The translations under genes and the position numbers were made by a program. Shown here piece by piece: positions 62,867 to 64,000 of a stretch of DNA of 64,000 nucleotides (position 1 is its first letter; each line of letters opens with the position of its first letter). The DNA comes from CAKSQF01 sp963628435 (GTDB taxonomy: Bacteria; Bacillota; Clostridia; Oscillospirales; CAG-272), in the NCBI GenBank assembly GCA_963628435.1, contig CAVGEY010000007.1, positions 18,483-82,482 of the forward strand, written 5' to 3'. The notes under the pieces were generated by a model. The model was not told the origin of the DNA, searched no databases, and was given only the letters and a program-made list of their open reading frames with translations.

Positions 62867-62888
62867 CACACATTTCTTCTTTTGTAAA
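62860..62888 (-). promoter_or_regulatory. citrate synthase promoter
   Basis: Minus strand: -35 TTTACA (62888-62883), 17-bp spacer, -10 TATAAT (62865-62860), 36 nt before the start. Confidence 0.82.
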
Positions 62889-62954
62889 CCCCGAAAAGCA
62901 AAAAAATTTTCGGAAGTGTGAAAAAACACCGCGATTTTACGAATTATTTTCGAT

Positions 62955-63007
62955 TTTCACCCTTATAATCGCCGTATAACAGCATTCGGCGTAAATGAAG
63001 GGTGAAA
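62955..63007. other. Nested inverted repeat in the citrate synthase-LRR gap
   Basis: Outer arms TTTCACCCTT (62955-62964) and AAGGGTGAAA (62998-63007), inner arms CGCCG (62970-62974) and CGGCG (62987-62991). It can fold as one hairpin on either strand; no T-run follows. It lies between divergent genes. Confidence 0.55.
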
Positions 63008-63022
63008 GTTAATAAAATATTC

Positions 63023-63051
63023 TTTAATTTTTACGGCGGATATGATATAAT
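63023..63051 (+). promoter_or_regulatory. promoter of the second LRR gene (extended -10)
   Basis: Extended -10 TGATATAAT (63043-63051) with a weak -35 TTTAAT (63023-63028), about 27 nt before the ATG. The region 62889-63022 otherwise holds only the nested inverted repeat. Confidence 0.6.
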
Positions 63052-63077
63052 AAACGCCGAAGGGATGGCGATGACAA

Positions 63078-63827
63078 ATGACCGATAACACAAAGATGAC
63101 ACTGCACAAACTGTTTCTGCTCTTTTCGCTGCTTCTTTTTGCCGCCGTGTTCTTTCTGATTGTTGTCGAGGGACGGGATAATATCGACTCGAAATTCAGC
63201 TATCATCTGAAAGACGGCAGCGCGGTGATTGACGGATATTCGGGATACCCTACGGGCGGCCTCACCGTTCCCGATTCGATTGACGGTTATGATGTCCGCG
63301 AAATCGCCGACTGCGCTTTTGCCGAAATGAATGAGATGAAAAGCATAGTTCTCCCGGATAAGCTGAAAATAATCGGAAGCTACGCTTTCAGCGGCTGCAG
63401 CTCGCTGAAGACCGTTGAAGTCGGAAACAGCCTTGAAAAGATAGGCGATCATGCTTTTTCCGGTTGTATACAGCTTGCGACTGTCGAAATTCCCGAAAGC
63501 CTTGACGAAATAGGAGCGTCGGCATTTGAGGGCTGCTCAAAGCTGTCTTCGCTGACAATTCCGGACGGATGCCGGAATATCGGGGATGATGCATTTCTGT
63601 TCTGCTCAAAACTCGTGTTGTATTGTGCGGATAACGATTACGTTCAAAATTATGCAAATGAAAACCTGATTGAAACCGATTACCGAAAATCGGATAATGC
63701 AATGCTTTGGAAAGTGACCGTGATATCGACAGCTTCGGCTGTGTGTACGGCGGCGGTGATATTCGCAGCGGTTAAAATCGGTAAAAAACGAAAAAAATTA
63801 AAAAAAACTATTGACAAACGGGAATGA
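63078..63827 (+). CDS. Membrane-anchored LRR_5 (BspA-like) protein
   Basis: 249 aa. N-terminal membrane helix (FLLFSLLLFAAVFFLIVV), three to four BspA-type LRR_5 repeats (IADCAFAEMNEMKSIVL, IGSYAFSGCSSLKTV, IGDHAFSGCIQLATV, IGASAFEGCSKLSSL) and a second helix near the C-terminus (ISTASAVCTAAVIFAAVKIG) with a basic tail. Likely a two-helix membrane protein with the repeats outside (inference). The tRNA-Arg promoter begins inside its last codons. Confidence 0.85.
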   Translation: MTDNTKMTLHKLFLLFSLLLFAAVFFLIVVEGRDNIDSKFSYHLKDGSAVIDGYSGYPTGGLTVPDSIDGYDVREIADCAFAEMNEMKSIVLPDKLKIIGSYAFSGCSSLKTVEVGNSLEKIGDHAFSGCIQLATVEIPESLDEIGASAFEGCSKLSSLTIPDGCRNIGDDAFLFCSKLVLYCADNDYVQNYANENLIETDYRKSDNAMLWKVTVISTASAVCTAAVIFAAVKIGKKRKKLKKTIDKRE

Positions 63828-63839
63828 CTGTGGTATCAT
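63811..63839 (+). promoter_or_regulatory. tRNA-Arg promoter
   Basis: -35 TTGACA (63811-63816, inside the end of the LRR gene), 17-bp spacer, -10 TATCAT (63834-63839), 32 nt before the tRNA. Confidence 0.85.
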
Positions 63840-63841
63840 AT

Positions 63842-63867
63842 TTAGGCACCAAAAAACAGGTGCCTAA
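63842..63867 (+). other. Inverted repeat between promoter and tRNA-Arg
   Basis: Perfect 9-bp stem TTAGGCACC / GGTGCCTAA with 8-nt A-rich loop, at the expected transcription start. It may shape the 5' leader of the pre-tRNA or bind a protein. Confidence 0.6.
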
Positions 63868-63871
63868 GTAC

Positions 63872-63947
63872 GCGCCCGTAGCTCAGTGGATAGAGTGCCC
63901 GGCTACGAACCGGTAGGTCGTGGGTTCGAATCCCCCCGGGCGCGCCA
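63872..63947 (+). tRNA. tRNA-Arg (anticodon ACG)
   Basis: 76 nt with encoded CCA: acceptor GCGCCCG pairs with CGGGCGC, D-arm GCTC/GAGT, anticodon loop CTACGAA (ACG, read as ICG), T-loop TTCGAAT. Two stem positions look mismatched (27:43 as C:T and one pair in the T-stem as T:C). It reads CGN codons. Confidence 0.95.
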
Positions 63948-63984
63948 AAATCGGCAGGTTTCTTTCGAAGCCTGCCGATTTTAT
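63947..63984 (+). terminator. tRNA-Arg terminator
   Basis: 12-bp stem AAAATCGGCAGG / CCTGCCGATTTT with extended pairing toward the loop, then a T-rich tract; immediately after the tRNA. Confidence 0.9.
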
Positions 63985-64000
63985 TTATATGTTTAAGTTT

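Noticed and set aside
1..64000. Insertion sequences, prophage or integrase genes
   Set aside because: No transposase, integrase, phage structural protein or terminal inverted repeats seen in any frame.

Overview
The window reads as a chromosome segment of an anaerobic, spore-forming Clostridia (Firmicutes), most likely a gut or rumen member of the Oscillospirales/Ruminococcaceae sphere. The reasons are BspA-type leucine-rich repeat (LRR_5) surface proteins at both ends, Thr/Pro-rich linkers in secreted proteins, a T-box leader on valS, ECF transport, sporulation-linked genes (GerW/YtfJ-like, SleB-like hydrolase), strong AGGAGG ribosome sites with frequent GTG/TTG starts, and sigma-A type promoters with a 17-bp spacer. 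Lineage is inference. I see no IS element, prophage or CRISPR array; the content is mostly single-copy housekeeping genes with a few accessory blocks.

Layout. 1-1570: 3' part of a GH25/LRR secreted protein. 1574-12330 (minus strand): a lipoprotein fusing a VanX-like domain, SH3 and an M14 carboxypeptidase; DUF6873; ribosomal L28; plsY; der; a DUF512 Fe-S protein; ribosomal L32; DUF177/YceD; valS with its T-box. 12429-17732: an LTA-synthase-like enzyme, a PHP-domain phosphoesterase and an MFS transporter. 17813-21184: an ECF transporter operon (T, fused A-A, S). 21234-28890: a membrane protein, comEC, the two M16-family EF-P modification proteins yfmF/yfmH, lgt and folD. 28949: an XRE regulator with TPR-like repeats.

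30008-41242 is the most unusual part. It holds two paralogous operons, each ABC exporter / DUF1854 / ABC exporter, facing each other tail to tail with a nuclease-fold-like gene and a bidirectional terminator between them. All four exporters carry an extra N-terminal domain and a Cys4 zinc ribbon. The second operon shares a palindromic back-to-back promoter with a divergent AraC-family regulator (41421-42290).

42287-48147: SleB-like hydrolase, asnA, aroK (minus), purB (behind tandem 18-bp repeats) and DAHP synthase. 48211-59292: a DAK2/FakA-like protein, then a long co-directional stretch lon-engB-lysA-M50 protease-scpA-scpB-lipoprotein-DUF2953-gerW/ytfJ-rluB. The end holds a LamG-like surface protein, an orphan response regulator with a non-canonical receiver, citrate synthase, a second LRR_5 membrane protein and tRNA-Arg(ACG).

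How they work together: the housekeeping genes cover translation (L28, L32, ValS, tRNA-Arg, Der, EngB, RluB, EF-P modification), envelope (PlsY, Lgt, LTA synthase, LysA, SleB-like), chromosome segregation (ScpAB) and nucleotide/amino-acid synthesis (PurB, AsnA, AroK, DAHP synthase, FolD). The duplicated ABC/DUF1854 system with its AraC regulator is the best candidate for an under-described system.
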